Source: Hyaloscypha bicolor E
Lineage: Eukaryota > Ascomycota > Leotiomycetes > Helotiales > Hyaloscyphaceae
Direction: 5' to 3'
Length of the DNA: 64,000 nt
NCBI RefSeq assembly: GCF_002865645.1
Contig: NW_020194684.1
Coordinates: 2,309,241 to 2,373,240, forward strand
Shown: in pieces, positions 26,101 through 39,060 of the stretch
Position numbering within the stretch: position 1 is the stretch's first letter
How the letters are laid out: each line of letters starts with the position of its first letter
Notes under the pieces: generated by a model
What the model was told of the DNA's origin: nothing
Seen by the model: the letters and a program-made list of their open reading frames with translations, nothing else
Database searches by the model: none
Translations under genes and position numbers: made by a program

Positions 26101-26870
26101 TATTTAAATACTTATTATACTTATAATAAGTAAAAAGAAGCCTTAGGTAAATTTACTATTATATATTTTATTTACTAATTAAGTTATTATATATAGACTA
26201 ACTAGATTTTTTTTTTATATAGTTTATAATAGGGAAATAGTACTACTTATAGAAATATATTTTCTAATCTAGAAAATACTTAAATAAAATCAAATCTATA
26301 ATAAAGAAATATTTCTAAAAATATATATAAAGTAAATAAAAATAAGAAATAAAAATATTAAAGAGGCCAAAATAAAAAAAAATAAAAAATACTAAAAAAG
26401 AAAGAAGTAATTTAATACTATTTACTAGATTTATTTAAAGCCTATTTCCGAAAAAAATCTAGCTCTTATATATAATATTAAATTAATAAATTAAGATAAA
26501 TCAAGAAATATAAAGCTATTATACTAATAGCTTAGCCTATATAAAATAAGATATATAGATTAACTAAAAGAATACTATATACTAGAAAAGCTTAATAATA
26601 CTATATTTCGAAAAACATATACCGGGAATCAATTTAAGTAATTTATTAAAAGAAATAGATTCTAATACTTCTCTAAAAATAAAATTAATAATAAGTATAT
26701 ATCTATAAATAAGTATTTTAAGATAAATATAGAATTAGAAAAAAAGTAATTATAAAATATTATAAGTAAAATAGTACTTAAGAAATTAAGAAAGCTACTA
26801 ATATTATTATATATATTCTAGAATTACTAAAATTAGAAAGAATAAAATATATTTCCTTTATAGAGAATTA
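23144..26870 (+). pseudogene. pol: gypsy-type pol of element F (RT, RNase H, integrase)
   Basis: A second gypsy family. The RT core starts near 23800 (FLVIKKITKTYRLINTT, family FVPKKNGKYRLINAA) and continues through ISLINFFSEYN.LILDTYNRDL near 23950 and a TLPQG-type block near 24040. An RNase H block reading IIDTSSN lies near 24660. An integrase zinc region lies near 25640 (TRKKSTFYLVTSYYYW), with a core at about 25800-26100 that includes ITKDDF..VKARFLKNLTS (family DDLSGWVEARALRNATA). A GPYRI-type C-terminal block follows at 26480-26640. It is severely RIP-mutated. Its upstream half is probably 14480-16496. Confidence 0.65.
25295..25330. repeat. 36-bp near-palindrome, copy in element F
   Basis: Left arm GTTATATAATAAAAACC, right arm GTCTTTTATATATAAC; 36 bp. 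Here it lies between RNase H and integrase rather than next to an LTR. Confidence 0.7.
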
Positions 26871-28860
26871 GGAAAAAATATCTAATAATAGGAACTTTTC
26901 TTAACCTGAAATAAAGCTTATTATTTTTAATTCTTTATATATCTTTTCTTTTTTCTTTTCTAATTATTATTTATAATCTTTAAAGAATATTATTATTAAA
27001 TTACTATTCTAGAAATCGGATAAGCTTTATTATTACTTATTTCTTACTATTATCTAATTATTATTACTAAATAATATTCTTAATATAAGATTCTATTACT
27101 AGATCTTGGGAATTAAATATAAAAAATCTTTTTTAGTATAAAAATAAATAAGAAATTAAGAAATTATCTTATAAACTCTTAATTCCGAACTATAATAATA
27201 AATAGTAACTATATATGAAATTAGGAAAAGAAAAAAAGAAAAAAGAAGGCTTTTTATATATCTCTTATTAAATAAGAATTTTTTTAGAAACTCTATTTAT
27301 CTTTTTAATTAGCTATTCTTATAGCTTATACTAGTTTAAAGATTAACTATAATATTTATAAATCTCGACTTTAACTTAAATTACTATTATAACTTTCCTT
27401 ATAATATCTAAATAAACTTCCTAATTAGGAATTATATATAAATAAAATAGCTAAACTAGAAGCTTTATAAGAAAAAAAAGAAATCTTATTAAATCTAATA
27501 ATTATTTCTAAAAATATTTAATAATATATAATTCTAGAAATCTTTTAAATATTAGATAAACTAGATTTGCTTATTTAAAGCTTATTTTATATCTAGTCTA
27601 TTTTTTATTAAAGAACTTATTTTTTCTCCTATATATTTATAGCTATATTTAAAATATATACTATAGCTATTTTAAAAATATATACTAAGGCTTAGTTAGT
27701 ATATTATATATTTCTATTTTTATATAAGAAGAATTTCTCTTATATAGAACTTATTTCTTAATTAAGATATTATTTTATTACCGGGAACTAATTATTTCTT
27801 TAAAAAGCTAGTATAATTTACTAATTCTTACTATTAATCTATTTCTTACTATTAAATATTATCTAAATAATTCCTATATTCTTAATACTAATTTAGAATA
27901 TCTAATCTTTCTATATTCTATATTAACTTTAATATTAATTATTTTAAACTCAATAATAATATTATAAATTTTATTTATATTATCTTATAATTCTTTTTTC
28001 TATAAATCCTAATATCTTTAATATTACCTTTATAAATATAAATATTACTTTAAAGTCCTAACTAACTAAATAGTTTTATATTATATAAAATTAACTTTAA
28101 TAAATACTAAATAAATAAAATTAGCTTTTAGAAGAAATACGAATTAATTTTAGAAGAAATAATATCTTATTCTAAGTTATTTCTTAATTCTATTATTCTA
28201 ACTTTTTTTCTCTTAATACTTACTTTATATTTTTCTAACATCTTTAATATACTTATATATCTTACTTTTTATATATTTCCTATATTATTTCTCTTCTTTT
28301 ATACTATTTTTTAAATTAATAAAAACATTTCTAAATAAATAAGGAATTAGGATATACCTATATTATAAATTTTTTATTATTTTTTTCTATATTCTAATAC
28401 TTTAGATATTATTATTATATTTATATTTCTATTATATTACTTTCTTATTTTCCTATTATTATTATTTAGTTTAACTTACTTTAATTATTTCCTTAATTAT
28501 ATTTCCTTAAATATATATATTTATATTCTTTTCCGTAATAAAAGCCTAACTTTATATTTTATCTTTTATAATTATTCCTAATTCGTAATTATATTACTTT
28601 AAATATATCTAATTATTATACTTATTTTCTCTATTATATATATTACTATTTTAGCTTTATTTTCTTACTAAAAAAACTAAAAAAAACTCAAATATATATA
28701 ATACTTTTATATAATTCAAGTTTATTTCAATTTATTCTTTATTTTAGAATATACTTAAAAGAAATCCTTATAACTTCAAGAATCTTTAATTCTATAACTT
28801 ATAACTATTATACTAATAATATCTTTATAACTTATTAAGAATAATAAAATAGCTAAAATA
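26870..28860 (-). other. highly AT-rich degraded block, possible antisense coding remnant
   Basis: No family recognised. On the - strand, about 27460 down to 27080 reads as one frame broken only by TAA/TAG (for example SLFRYYKESYNSNLS), which suggests a RIP-killed gene or transposon in reverse orientation. The remainder (27500-28860) is pyrimidine-rich on +, with no usable signal. Confidence 0.35.
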
Positions 28861-31800
28861 TAGATTTCTTAAGCTAGTAAAATATAATAGCTAGTTCTTA
28901 TAAGTCGTAGTATTATTAAAAGCCTATAGATTAATAATATTAAAGTTTAGAATATTAAAAAAGCTTAGGTAATTATAGAAGGCCTACTAATATTAGAAAA
29001 GATAGCTATAATTACTAAATTTAATATAAATATTCTAGATAAGCTAAATAATATATATAATAAGCTCTTAAAATATATATAATAAGCTCTTAAAATAGAA
29101 AACCTTTATTAGAAATAGAACTAGACTAGAATTAACTAAGGAAGAACTAAAGAATTACTAAGCTAATAATAGAGAATTCGAGAATATTATTAAAAGTATT
29201 TCCAAAAGCAAATAAGAAAAGCTTAATAAGATTAAAACTATAATAAATGATTTTAATACTAAAAATTAGAATAAAATTATATTATATAATAAAGCTTTTA
29301 GTTAATATATTAATAATATCTATAATAACCTTAATAAAAACATTTATAAAAAATTATATTCTCTTTTTAAAATAAAAGCTTTAGTATATAAAGAAAGCTA
29401 TTTAGTTAATTAATAAAGCTACTTTAGAATATATTAAAAATAAAAAGTATTAGAATACTAGTATATTTACTAAATCAGATATTACTAAGGTACTTAAGTA
29501 TACTAAAGCTATTTCGGAATCTAGAGAATTAGGTTTTAAGTTACTATTAGCTAATAATTTTAAAGCTAGATAATATATTTTTAATACTTCTGGAATTCTA
29601 ATTAAAAATTTTTATAATAATAAACCTTTTCCTGCTTTCCGAAATAAGCCTAAAAAATAGACCTTTATTATAATTTTAGCTTTAATTTAATTAGATCTAG
29701 CTAATAAGAATAAAGCTAATTTAATATAGCCTAATAATAAATTTACTACTAAGATTAGTAGAACTAATATAACTAAATAAAAAGAATCTAATAAGAAAAA
29801 AGAATAAGCTAAGCTTAAAACTTCTAATAAATAGTAAAAATCCGAGTACTAGTCTAAATATAAGACTAGTAAAATAGAAGAAAATAAAAAAGAAGAAAGT
29901 AAAAAGAAATCCTTTATTTTAAAAAGAAAGATATTATTTAGAAAAACTCTTATATTTATATTTAGAACTAAGAAATAGAAAACTAAGAATATTAAATTCA
30001 GAGAAATTAAAGATATCTAATATACCTATAAGATACTAGCTAAATAGAAATTAATATTTACTTAATAGAATAAATATATATTTAAAGAGATATATAATAC
30101 TATTTTGGGATTTATTTATAAGTAAGAATATTATAGAATTACTAATAGATTTTTTAAAACTTCTTATATAATATATATTTAATAGCTTACTAATATTTTT
30201 TCTATTAATATAGGAAATATTAATAATATTAAGAATATTCTAAAGCTAGTTACTAAGATTTATAAAGTTACTAAAAGCAAAAAGTATATTTCTATTATTT
30301 AAATAAATAAGAAAATATAGGATTTCTTTTTAAAACTCAGGAAATTAAAAAATATAAATATAAATATTATATTTCTAATTAATTCTACTCAAATTTATAG
30401 TTTTAATTTAATATTATAGTTTCTATTCCTGAATCTAGTATTACTAATCTAGATATAAATAGTTATATTTATAAGAAAGATTACTTGAAATAAATCAAAA
30501 AGCTTAGTATTTAAAAGCTTTTAATAAAAGAAATAAAAATACTATAATTCTATTTCCGAAAAAATAATATAATAAAATATAAAAATCTAGATAATAGCTA
30601 TTTTATTTTAGCTTCTTAATTCTTAATAGCAGATCTATTAATATAGCTCGGATTTTATAAAGTATTAAATAAGTATTCTATTTATCTAGTTATTTATTCT
30701 TAGCTAACTAGATATTATATTTCTGGAAATATTAATTATAATTAGTATAAAGATAATATTAAAGATTTAACTATTACTAAAGCTTTAAATAGCAAATTCT
30801 ATCTTAATAAAGAATATTGGAATATTAGCTATATTTTTCTTATAAACTATAAAAAGACTACTATTTTTAATAAGAAGTTCTTTAAAGATATTAATTACTC
30901 TTCTATTTCCGGTAATTTTAAACCGGAAATAGTAAAGGAAATAGGCAAGTATCTATTAAAAATAATAGAAGAAAAGATTCTAAATATAATTTATTTAACT
31001 AAATAAATAAATACCTTTAGCTAAATAATTTACAAGTCTAGAATTATAGATAAGTAATAATTCTCGGATAATATAAAAGCTAAAGAATAACTTAATAACG
31101 ATTTGCTATTTAATAGGCCTTTTATTATAATTCTAATAAATCTAGTTACTATTAAAAATAGAATATATAAAAATGAAATCTTTTATAAGATTATTAAAGT
31201 CTCTTATTTAAAGCTTTCTCTTTTTATTAAAGGTTAATTTAAAAATATTATAAATAATACGAAATTCAAAGAAGCTATTTATTTAGAATATATTAATATA
31301 ATTTAGAATATAATTTACTATAATAAGCCTCCTTAATACCTAATAGTAAAGGCAGAAATTAAGTAATAGTTAAAGGCAGATACTAATTAATATAGAGAAC
31401 TATATTAGATTTAATATAAGAATATAATAGAACGAGTTCGAATTATTTTTAAGTAAGTTTAGAAATATAAAATAAGACTATTTAAAGATAATAGATCTTA
31501 TTTTAGGTATATTAAGGAGAAATTAGATTAGCTAATAAAGGAGAATTCTAATTATTTTATTATTTCGGTTTCTAAATAGGATTTTTCTATTATTTTTAGT
31601 ATTTAGGAAATAAATACAAATAAACAAAGAGTTAAATATAGTATAATAGGCTATATTTTCTAAAAATTATATTATTTTAGCGGTTTTAAGGTTTTAGTTA
31701 TATAATAAAGACTATAGCCTTTTATATATAACTTGCGGAAATTATATAAGAAAGCTAGTTTTTTTATAGTTCTAGAAAATAATTTCTTTTAAATATTTAA
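28860..31800 (+). pseudogene. unidentified RIP-degraded coding region G
   Basis: Two long + frames are broken almost only by TAA/TAG. One covers about 29600-30400 and is Lys/Glu/Ser-rich. The second covers about 30420-31800 and contains blocks such as LIQLGFYKVLNKYSIYLVIY with Gln read for TAG, EYWNISYIFLINYKKTT, and ERVRIIFK followed by NRSYFRYIKEKLD. The frame change near 30400 could be an intron or a small indel. I do not recognise the family. Context (retrotransposons on both sides, a copy of the 36-bp palindrome) suggests a mobile element gene. Confidence 0.45.
31697..31732. repeat. 36-bp near-palindrome, copy in region G
   Basis: Left arm GTTATATAATAAAGACTA, right arm TAGCCTTTTATATATAAC; 36 bp. 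It lies inside the end of the unidentified frame of region G. Confidence 0.75.
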
Positions 31801-31899
31801 TTAATTAAGCTTTTATATATTATATACTATTTATACTTTATTATTTATACTTTTAGTTTATTATTTTATTATTAAATTACGTTTTATATTCTAGTATAC

Positions 31900-34800
31900 T
31901 TTATATAGGTTTTTGTCTTATTATAGTTTCCTTTTTATAATATCTAATATCTTAATTAGGTATTTAAATATTTTTATTACTAAACTCTTCTTATAAATCT
32001 ATTATAAACTATTTTATTTTTAAGTTCTTTTTATTATAAGTTATATATATACTAGAAAGAATTTAAACTCGGTTTAGTATAAATACTAATAAGAGAAAAA
32101 AGCTAATTAAGAAATAGAAAAATAGTATTTATCTAGTAATTATAATAAAAGCTAATTTTTAGAAATATTTAATTACTGAAATATATTAATATATCTTATA
32201 TAAGAAAAGTAATAATAATTTATAAGATCTATTTTAGAATAACTTTAAAAACTTTAATATTATAATATATAATCTAATTAATTATATATTTATATAAAAT
32301 CTTTAAATCTAATTTTAATATAATAATATCTATATTAAATAAAATTATAGAAGCCTTACTATTATATAATTCTTTATTAATCTTATTTAAAAAGAAATAA
32401 AAAATATAAAAAATAAAACTAATATTATTAATAATAATAGTCTAATTAGAATTAATCTTTTTTAGATATTTATTATATTAGTTTATTTTATTCTAAATAA
32501 AATTAAATATAAAGAAACTAGATTTTTAATTAAGAAATTAAGTTATTTATCTATTTTTTCTAAATTAAGACTATTTACTACTTTTATTTTTATTACTATT
32601 AATATTACTACTAAACCCGAACTATTATTAATTAATACTTACTATTTCTACTAGAAAGCTTATTAGGAAAATAGTAAAAATATATTCCGAAATATAGAAA
32701 TATAATAGAATTAATAATAGTTTTAATTATAAACTTTTTTTATTTTAATATTTACTAATATATAAAGCTTCTAGAAAAGATATTAATAAAAGCTTTTCCT
32801 ACTATATTAAAGAAACTAGTATAAGACTACTTCTATAATAACTAGCTCTCGAGCCATATATATAAAGAGGCTTATATAAATATCTCTAGCTTTTTTAAAG
32901 GCTCTGGTTTCTATTATTAAAATTTAGATAAATAGAATACTATTACCTTAGTAATTATAATAATAAAGAATTCTAAAAAGACAATATTTGAGCTTCTCTA
33001 AATACTAATTAATAACTTATATAAATTATAATATAGCCTTATTTTTATTTTATAAAATACTAAATTCCTATATAATAAAATTATTATCTTTTATTAAAGC
33101 TTACTAGTATACTAATATATAGTCTCGAACTCTCCTAATAATCTCGGCTAGCTTATTAATAAGCTCTAATTATTTATTACTATTTATAAGAAAAAATAAT
33201 AAATTAATATCCAGATTCTTTTTACTAATTAATAATACTATTTTTAAAATTCTTTAAACTATTATTTATTCGGAAATTATTAATATAGACCTAGTTATAA
33301 TTTCGGAATCTATAATAATTATTTTAAGTCCTATAATTATAATAACTATATTCCGAAGTTGTATTTTATATATAAAAGACCCGAATACTATTTATAGAAA
33401 TATATATTAAAGAAATAAAAAACTAAAAAAGCTTAATTTAAGAATAGAAATATTTATTAATTTAGATTCTAAAATACTTATAACTTTAATAAATACTTTA
33501 GTAATACTTATATATAATATATTACTGAATTTTTTAAAAAAAAGAATAATAAGAATAATAAAAATAAACTAGTAAATAATACTTTTAAAGCTTTATTAAT
33601 AGAAATAAATAAAGAAAAGAAATATTATTCTGATTTCTATTTTATTTCTATTAAAAGCTTTCTAGCCGCTTTTATAGCTTCTACTTTTACTATTTCTATA
33701 ACTAATAACTTTATAAATAACCTTTTTTTTCTTTCTTTTATATATTAAATAATAGATAAAAACTATATCTTAGAGCCTATTAAATAAATAGAGAATATTC
33801 AGATATTTATAATTAATAGTATATTAAGATATAATACTTATTACTTTTATAAAATCATAATTAATACCGGAGTTTCTAGATTCTTAATTACTAGTTCTAA
33901 CTAATTTCAAGCTTTATAATAAACTAATAATAGTATTAAACTTAATGAAATTATTAAGGATTAAGTTAATATCTAGTTTAGTATTAAATCTATATTCTTT
34001 ATTAGATCTATAATAGTAAGAATACTAATTAGGTAAATATAATTCTATATTATATTTATAAAGATTCTATTTTTACTTAGCTTAGTTAATATAAATAAGC
34101 TAGGAATCTATTTTAATAATTCTACTAATTATCTTATTACTTCTATTAGATACTTTATATCTATAATATAATGTTTTAGATATCCTTTCTTATTTTAAAA
34201 TACTATTTTATAAGGCTTTATTTCTGAATTCTTTATTTATAATTCTTACTTTCTTATAAAAGTCGAATTATAATATTTATATTACTATTTCAGTTATTTA
34301 TTTATTAGTAAGCTTCGAAATATACTAGAATAAATAAACTATAATATTAATATAAAAGATCTTAAATATCTTATAAAGTACTATAAGTAATATTAGAAAT
34401 TCGAATAATTATTAAAATAATTCAAGTTTAATCTAAGAAATAATATTAGCTTTAATTATTCTATTATTATTAATATTTTCTATATTTCTAGTAAACTTAT
34501 ATTCTGTATTATTAATAAAGGCATTTAATATTAAGCTAGCTAATAGCTTTAAAATATTAGTATATTATATATTTGGGATATCCTAAATTAATATTAAATT
34601 AATACTTATTTAGGCCCTTTTAATTAAATTATAATAGATATTAGAAAGTAGTTTACTAATAAGAAGTTTATTTAATTTATAAATACTATAGGAACTAAGA
34701 TTAAAATCGTTTTTATAGAAACTTATAATTTCATTAGAATTATAAAATACTATTATAGCCCGATTTAATATACTTATTTTATTATTATAACCGAAATTAA

Positions 34801-35677
34801 TAGAATTAATAAGAATACTATATTTTAAATAGCTTTAAGGCTATTAATAATTCTATTAGATCTAATAATATTATTTTAATTCTCTTAATTTATAGTATTT
34901 TATCTTAAATAACTAAATATAATATTCTATTACTAATTATATTATAATAATTAGTAATATTTAAAAAGGCAATAATAGAAATTTAGAAGCTTTAAGCTAG
35001 ATACTAAATTATAAATACCCTAAATACCCGAAATAGTTCTAGTATTACTAATATTTATAAACTTTTTTTAAATTCGAATATTCTTATATAATATAAAGGA
35101 AATACTAGTTAATCTAGTAATTAGAATGAATTATATAAGCTAATAGCTATTAATAAAGAAAACTATATACTAGCTTTATTATATAATAATACTATCTTCT
35201 ATTTAATCTTTATAAAGCTCTTTTATATAAGAGATATTAAGGTTATTACTAATAGCTCTAAATTTAAACCTGTTTTCGAATTCTATAATAAGACTAAAGA
35301 TAATACAGATATAATTTCTTTTATTATTTCTACTATTTCACTAAAGTATAATAGAGGATACCTTTATAAGAATCCGGATTTTATAGTATTTCTATAAAAT
35401 AATAACCTATATAAGAACTTCTATTAAGTTAAAATTACTAGCTTTCTAGAAAAAAATATATTTGAGGTTATTTCTAGATCTCAGATACTAAAAGAAATAT
35501 ATATTTTTAACTTCTGATTTATTAATAAAATTAAAAACAAAAATATAAAAAGAAAGTTTAAAAAATCGAAACTAGTTATTTAGGCTTATAATAATAATAA
35601 GAAATATATAATATTAATATAATTATTTATTATTTAATATATTAGCTAGAGAATTATCTTTAGTATTATTATTATTA
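31900..35677 (+). mobile_element. Ty1/copia element E, truncated at a GC-rich junction
   Basis: Second copy of the copia family seen in D, without the gypsy A and B insertions. It is cut within RT at about 35677, where sequence of quite different composition begins. The missing remainder (RT end, RNase H) does not appear elsewhere to the right in this window. The left limit is uncertain; no LTR was defined. Confidence 0.8.
32770..35660 (+). pseudogene. pol: copia gag-protease-integrase-RT remnant, element E
   Basis: A single frame for nearly 2.9 kb with only RIP-type stops. The gag part ends in a former zinc-finger region near 33360-33430 (LYFIYKRPEYYL, family CFVCKKPGCWS with Cys to Tyr). 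Protease is near 33870 (IINTGVSRFL). The integrase core is near 34430-34800. RT starts near 35510 (INKIKNK...KRKFKKSKLVI) and is cut after IIFSII at 35677. At 33619 and 35117-35121 it carries the unoccupied target sites of gypsy A and B. Confidence 0.82.
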
Positions 35678-35784
35678 TAAGTGGCATATTAGTAATTTGA
35701 CTTCCACTTTCAGCTGCTTTTAACTGCTGTTTTACGCAGCCTTTCCACCCGCTTAATCTCTAAACCTCAGGCCGCCTAAAATTT

Positions 35785-35802
35785 GGCGAGGCTAGCCTCG
35801 CC
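35785..35802. repeat. perfect 18-bp palindrome
   Basis: GGCGAGGCTAGCCTCGCC is identical to its reverse complement. It lies about 105 bp inside the composition junction and upstream of the DUF3435 gene. It could be a binding site or a hairpin; no function is shown. Confidence 0.85.
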
Positions 35803-36021
35803 GCCGCTTAAGACCTCTTATTACTTCATTACTACCTTTCCCAGACCAATAACCAAAAACGGCTTCCAGATCCTGAAAATATCGGCCCCCCGGAAACAGA
35901 GGGCCTCTTCCCAAACAGACATTCTTATACTGCCTGCTCCCTCGTCAGAGATATATTTAATCCAGAAGCTTTGCCCTCGTCCTCTTCTCAGTTCCTTACT
36001 CCTACCTCATCCACCTTAACC

Positions 36022-36151
36022 ACCCTCAAGTCTTATCCTACCCTCACATTCTTTACTGCTACATCATTACCTTGACTACCTCAATAACCCTCAAGTCTTG
36101 TCTCACCTTTACATTCTTTACTACTACATTATTACCTTGACTACCCTCAGA
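36022..36151 (+). repeat. two-copy 65-bp tandem duplication
   Basis: Units 36022-36086 and 36087-36151 both start ACCCTCAAGTCTT and share CATTCTTTACT and ACCTTGACTACC blocks. They are imperfect, with scattered differences. Confidence 0.8.
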
Positions 36152-36439
36152 TACGTATATATTCGTTCGAGGCTTCATTCAACTAATACTGATTCTGTAT
36201 CGGATAGTTGCCCAACTCTCTTCTTTTTATCTCTTCTCGATACTTCATATAACTCGTCGCTCTTGGCAGAGTATAATACCCTTTGGGCTCCTACCCTACT
36301 CGACCATCTCATCCCCCCACTCAAACTCTTATACCCTCTTCGACCACTCCTCCCTTCCCTCCTCTCCCCTTACTACAAGCCGCCTCCTTCACCATCCCAC
36401 AGAACAACCCTTCGAACAACATAACTCGCCTGCGGACAA

Positions 36440-39060
36440 AATTCCCTCGATATTACACCCAGTATTAAGCTCTTTACTATAGCCGTAGTAAAACTCCTCC
36501 TCCAGACATACCTAGTCAGGATTATCCTCAAGTATACGAGCCACGAATTAAGAAGAAGCGGAGGTCAGCCTCTTACTCCGATATCGACAACTCTAGCTCC
36601 AACTCTGATTCCAACTCCGAATATAATTGCGATTCTGGCTACAATTCTGACTCTAGTTCCGATACTAAGGCCGAGTATTATCACCAGAAAATGGCCGAGT
36701 TCAAGGAGGCCGGGCCAACTATATTAAACCCTAGTAAGAGTATACTGGCCGCAATAGAAATAGAAGAGCAGAACTGGGAATTATAAATCTTTACCGTATT
36801 TAATATTCAATATAGAGGCATAACCTTACTAACTACTACTATTTAGGTTCTATAAAGATAGTAAGATAGGAGATCCGAAGGCGGCCCTTATTATAGGCGA
36901 GACAAATACCTTTAAGGGATATATCTTCTAGAGAGTAAAGTATTTACAGATAAAGAAAGAGTCAAATATTATAATATACTAGCTAGTTCTTAGTATAGTA
37001 TATATACAAGTAGTAAAGTGCTATATAGATAAGAATACCTTATATAATATCCGTAATATATATATCTTGTCTCCGTTTTAGACTTTAATAATACTAATAT
37101 TATAATAGTAGATCCTGGTATATATAATACCTCTATATAGCCTTAATAACTTAGAGAAGGAAAAGGCTAGACTTTTTATAGAGGACCTGTATATTTTTTA
37201 GAATGGCTACTAGATCTATAATAAAGAGGTATTTGCTTATAAACGGCTCCGGATATAGATATTACCCCTCCTTATCTTTACCGGCTATATATCTATAAGG
37301 CCAAAGGCCCTTGTCGGGAAGCGGCCTCTCTTATATAAGGATATCGAGTTTTAAGTATTTCCGTCCCTAGTAAAAGGATAACTGCCAGTTATTATCCTGG
37401 TACTTAACTTCAAGTATATTAAGTAATCCGGTAGGAAGAAGAAGCTATAAATACGGTTATTTACCCTTATAACTTCCTGCTATTTTGAATCTTTACTATA
37501 TACTAAATGAAACAGGAAGAAATTTGTATTTTATAAAGGCAAGAATCTCATTTACTATCCGGTCCTCTTTATAATAGCTTTAGCCCTGGCTAATAATGCC
37601 TTTAAGAACAAGTTTACTTCTCTCAAGCAGATTTATAATCTAGTTATTCCGAGTACTACTAATCGAATCCGTCTAAAGTAAAATAGTAACTGGGCTCAGT
37701 AATCTATCTTCCGTAATATCGAGAATACTTTTACCGGAATATATATATCTAAGACCAAAGTACTCTAGTATCTGAAGTACCGGTACTACTTTATCCGGCT
37801 CGGTCAGATATATGGATTTAGGAAGAGACTGGAATTTTATAACTTGTAATAAGCCTCAGGGAATAGATTAAATAGTAAGGGCTCTTGTTCTTTTCTATAT
37901 CTATATACTTACTAGTGAGAGATTTACTAATAGATATGGCAGAGGCCCTTACTCCTAAAAAGTAAAAGCAGATTATAGGCAATCGGAGAGATATCTATAA
38001 ATAATATTATATACTAGTATTTATTAATATAAACTATTAAGCCATCTACCTTAGTACTATATAAAAAAATAATATGGTACAAGCCATCGGCCGCCTAGAA
38101 TACTATAAATAAGCCCCGGTATATCTAACTAACCTATAAAAGTTTGAGATTATAATTAATTCACATATTATTAAGCTTAAAGAAAGTCTTATAAAGTATA
38201 GTATAAAGATTAAGGAATAAGGCTATACTATATTTAAGGCAGCCGAAGGTACGAAGTTATTTAATTAATATTATAAAATATAATACGAGCTTAATAGTTT
38301 AAGATAAATATTATATATCGAATTACTTAATAAGACTATTAACGAGTTCTACGAAATAGTATATATACTCGAGGTGAATTAATAGATATATAGTATCCTT
38401 CTAGCCCCTGGTATATTTATACTGCCTATTATTAAATATAAACTAGAAGAACGAGCTATAATTACCAGATTACTCTTCTAGCTACTTAATAATCTCAATA
38501 AGGATTAAGTAATCCAAGTATAGATCAAACTCGTCCGAAACCTTATATAGCTTAGTAAGCGGCAAGAAATACCTTACTCGTATAAGATATTAAGAGGGCA
38601 AAAGAGTAAAGATATATAGTTAAATATTGAGCCCTATAAATAGTATAGACCTCCCTATAAAAACAATAGCATCCTGGGTATAGAAGTAATAGAGAGCCGG
38701 CAGGCGGTTATTAATTGGGAGGCAGACTCTATAATTCTAATATAATTAAAAGAATAGCCAGTAGCCTCCGCAGACTGGGATATAAAGATACTTGTAAATA
38801 ACAAGCCATATATAGATCCTATAGCTCCAATAGAATTAGAAGAATAGCTAATAGACCCTATATTCTACTATCCCTTCTATAAGTAGTATAATAAAAAAGC
38901 AGGTCCGAAAAAGCAGGCTTATATATTCTCCTGCCCCAATAGCCTATAGAGGCACCTCAAAGTTCTATACCTGAATAATCGGGCTCCCGATAAAGGATTT
39001 AACTGTCCCTATAAAGGATATTTAGCCTTCTTAAAAAATGCAATATATTTCTTAGCTTAT
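36440..39060 (+). pseudogene. DUF3435-family tyrosine-recombinase-like protein with C-terminal C2H2 finger (captain-like)
   Basis: The N-terminal part is Ser/Asp-rich (about 36555-36660), unmutated, and precedes YYHQKMAEF. From about 36850 the body is RIP-mutated but follows the DUF3435 family: FKGYIF.RVKYLQIKKESN, ISIRPKALVGKRPLLYKDIE (a catalytic-type Arg in RPxAL, near 37290), FYKGKN near 37525, NRIRLK near 37670, and YRYYFIRLGQIYGFRKRLEFYNL..ASGNRLN near 37780-37870. An intron follows, then ALTPKK.KQIIGNRRDIYK.YY (the Tyr-containing end). The coiled segment ends near 38580. A former zinc finger (FSCPNSL.RHLK, FNCPYKGY) lies at about 38920-39020. DUF3435 proteins include the captain recombinases of fungal Starships, normally the first gene and directed inward, as here. 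The start is unresolved and upstream exons are likely. Inactivated by Gln/Trp-to-stop changes. Confidence 0.78.
37875..37942 (+). other. spliceosomal intron in the DUF3435 gene
   Basis: 68 bp starting GTAAGG and ending GGCAG, with TTTACTAATAG near the 3' end as a branch-site candidate. Removing it joins ...GNRLN to ALTPKK in frame, matching the family spacing (RLNEALTP). The intron survived although the flanking exons are RIP-mutated. Confidence 0.7.

Larger units (their letters stand above)
35678..36280 (+). other. GC-rich leader at the left edge of the accessory island
   Basis: Composition jumps sharply from the RIPed copia and CA/TG become normal. It begins about AGTGGCATATTAGTAATTTG and contains a perfect 18-bp palindrome and a 65-bp tandem duplication. 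Short frames here lack family features and I do not call a gene. It is probably the 5' flank of the DUF3435 gene and possibly the terminal region of the element carrying it. Confidence 0.5.

Noticed and set aside
35783..36424. Pro/Leu/Ser-rich + frames of 78-108 codons
   Set aside because: They overlap the palindrome and a 65-bp tandem duplication, have no family features, and probably lie in the leader of the DUF3435 gene, though short 5' exons cannot be excluded.
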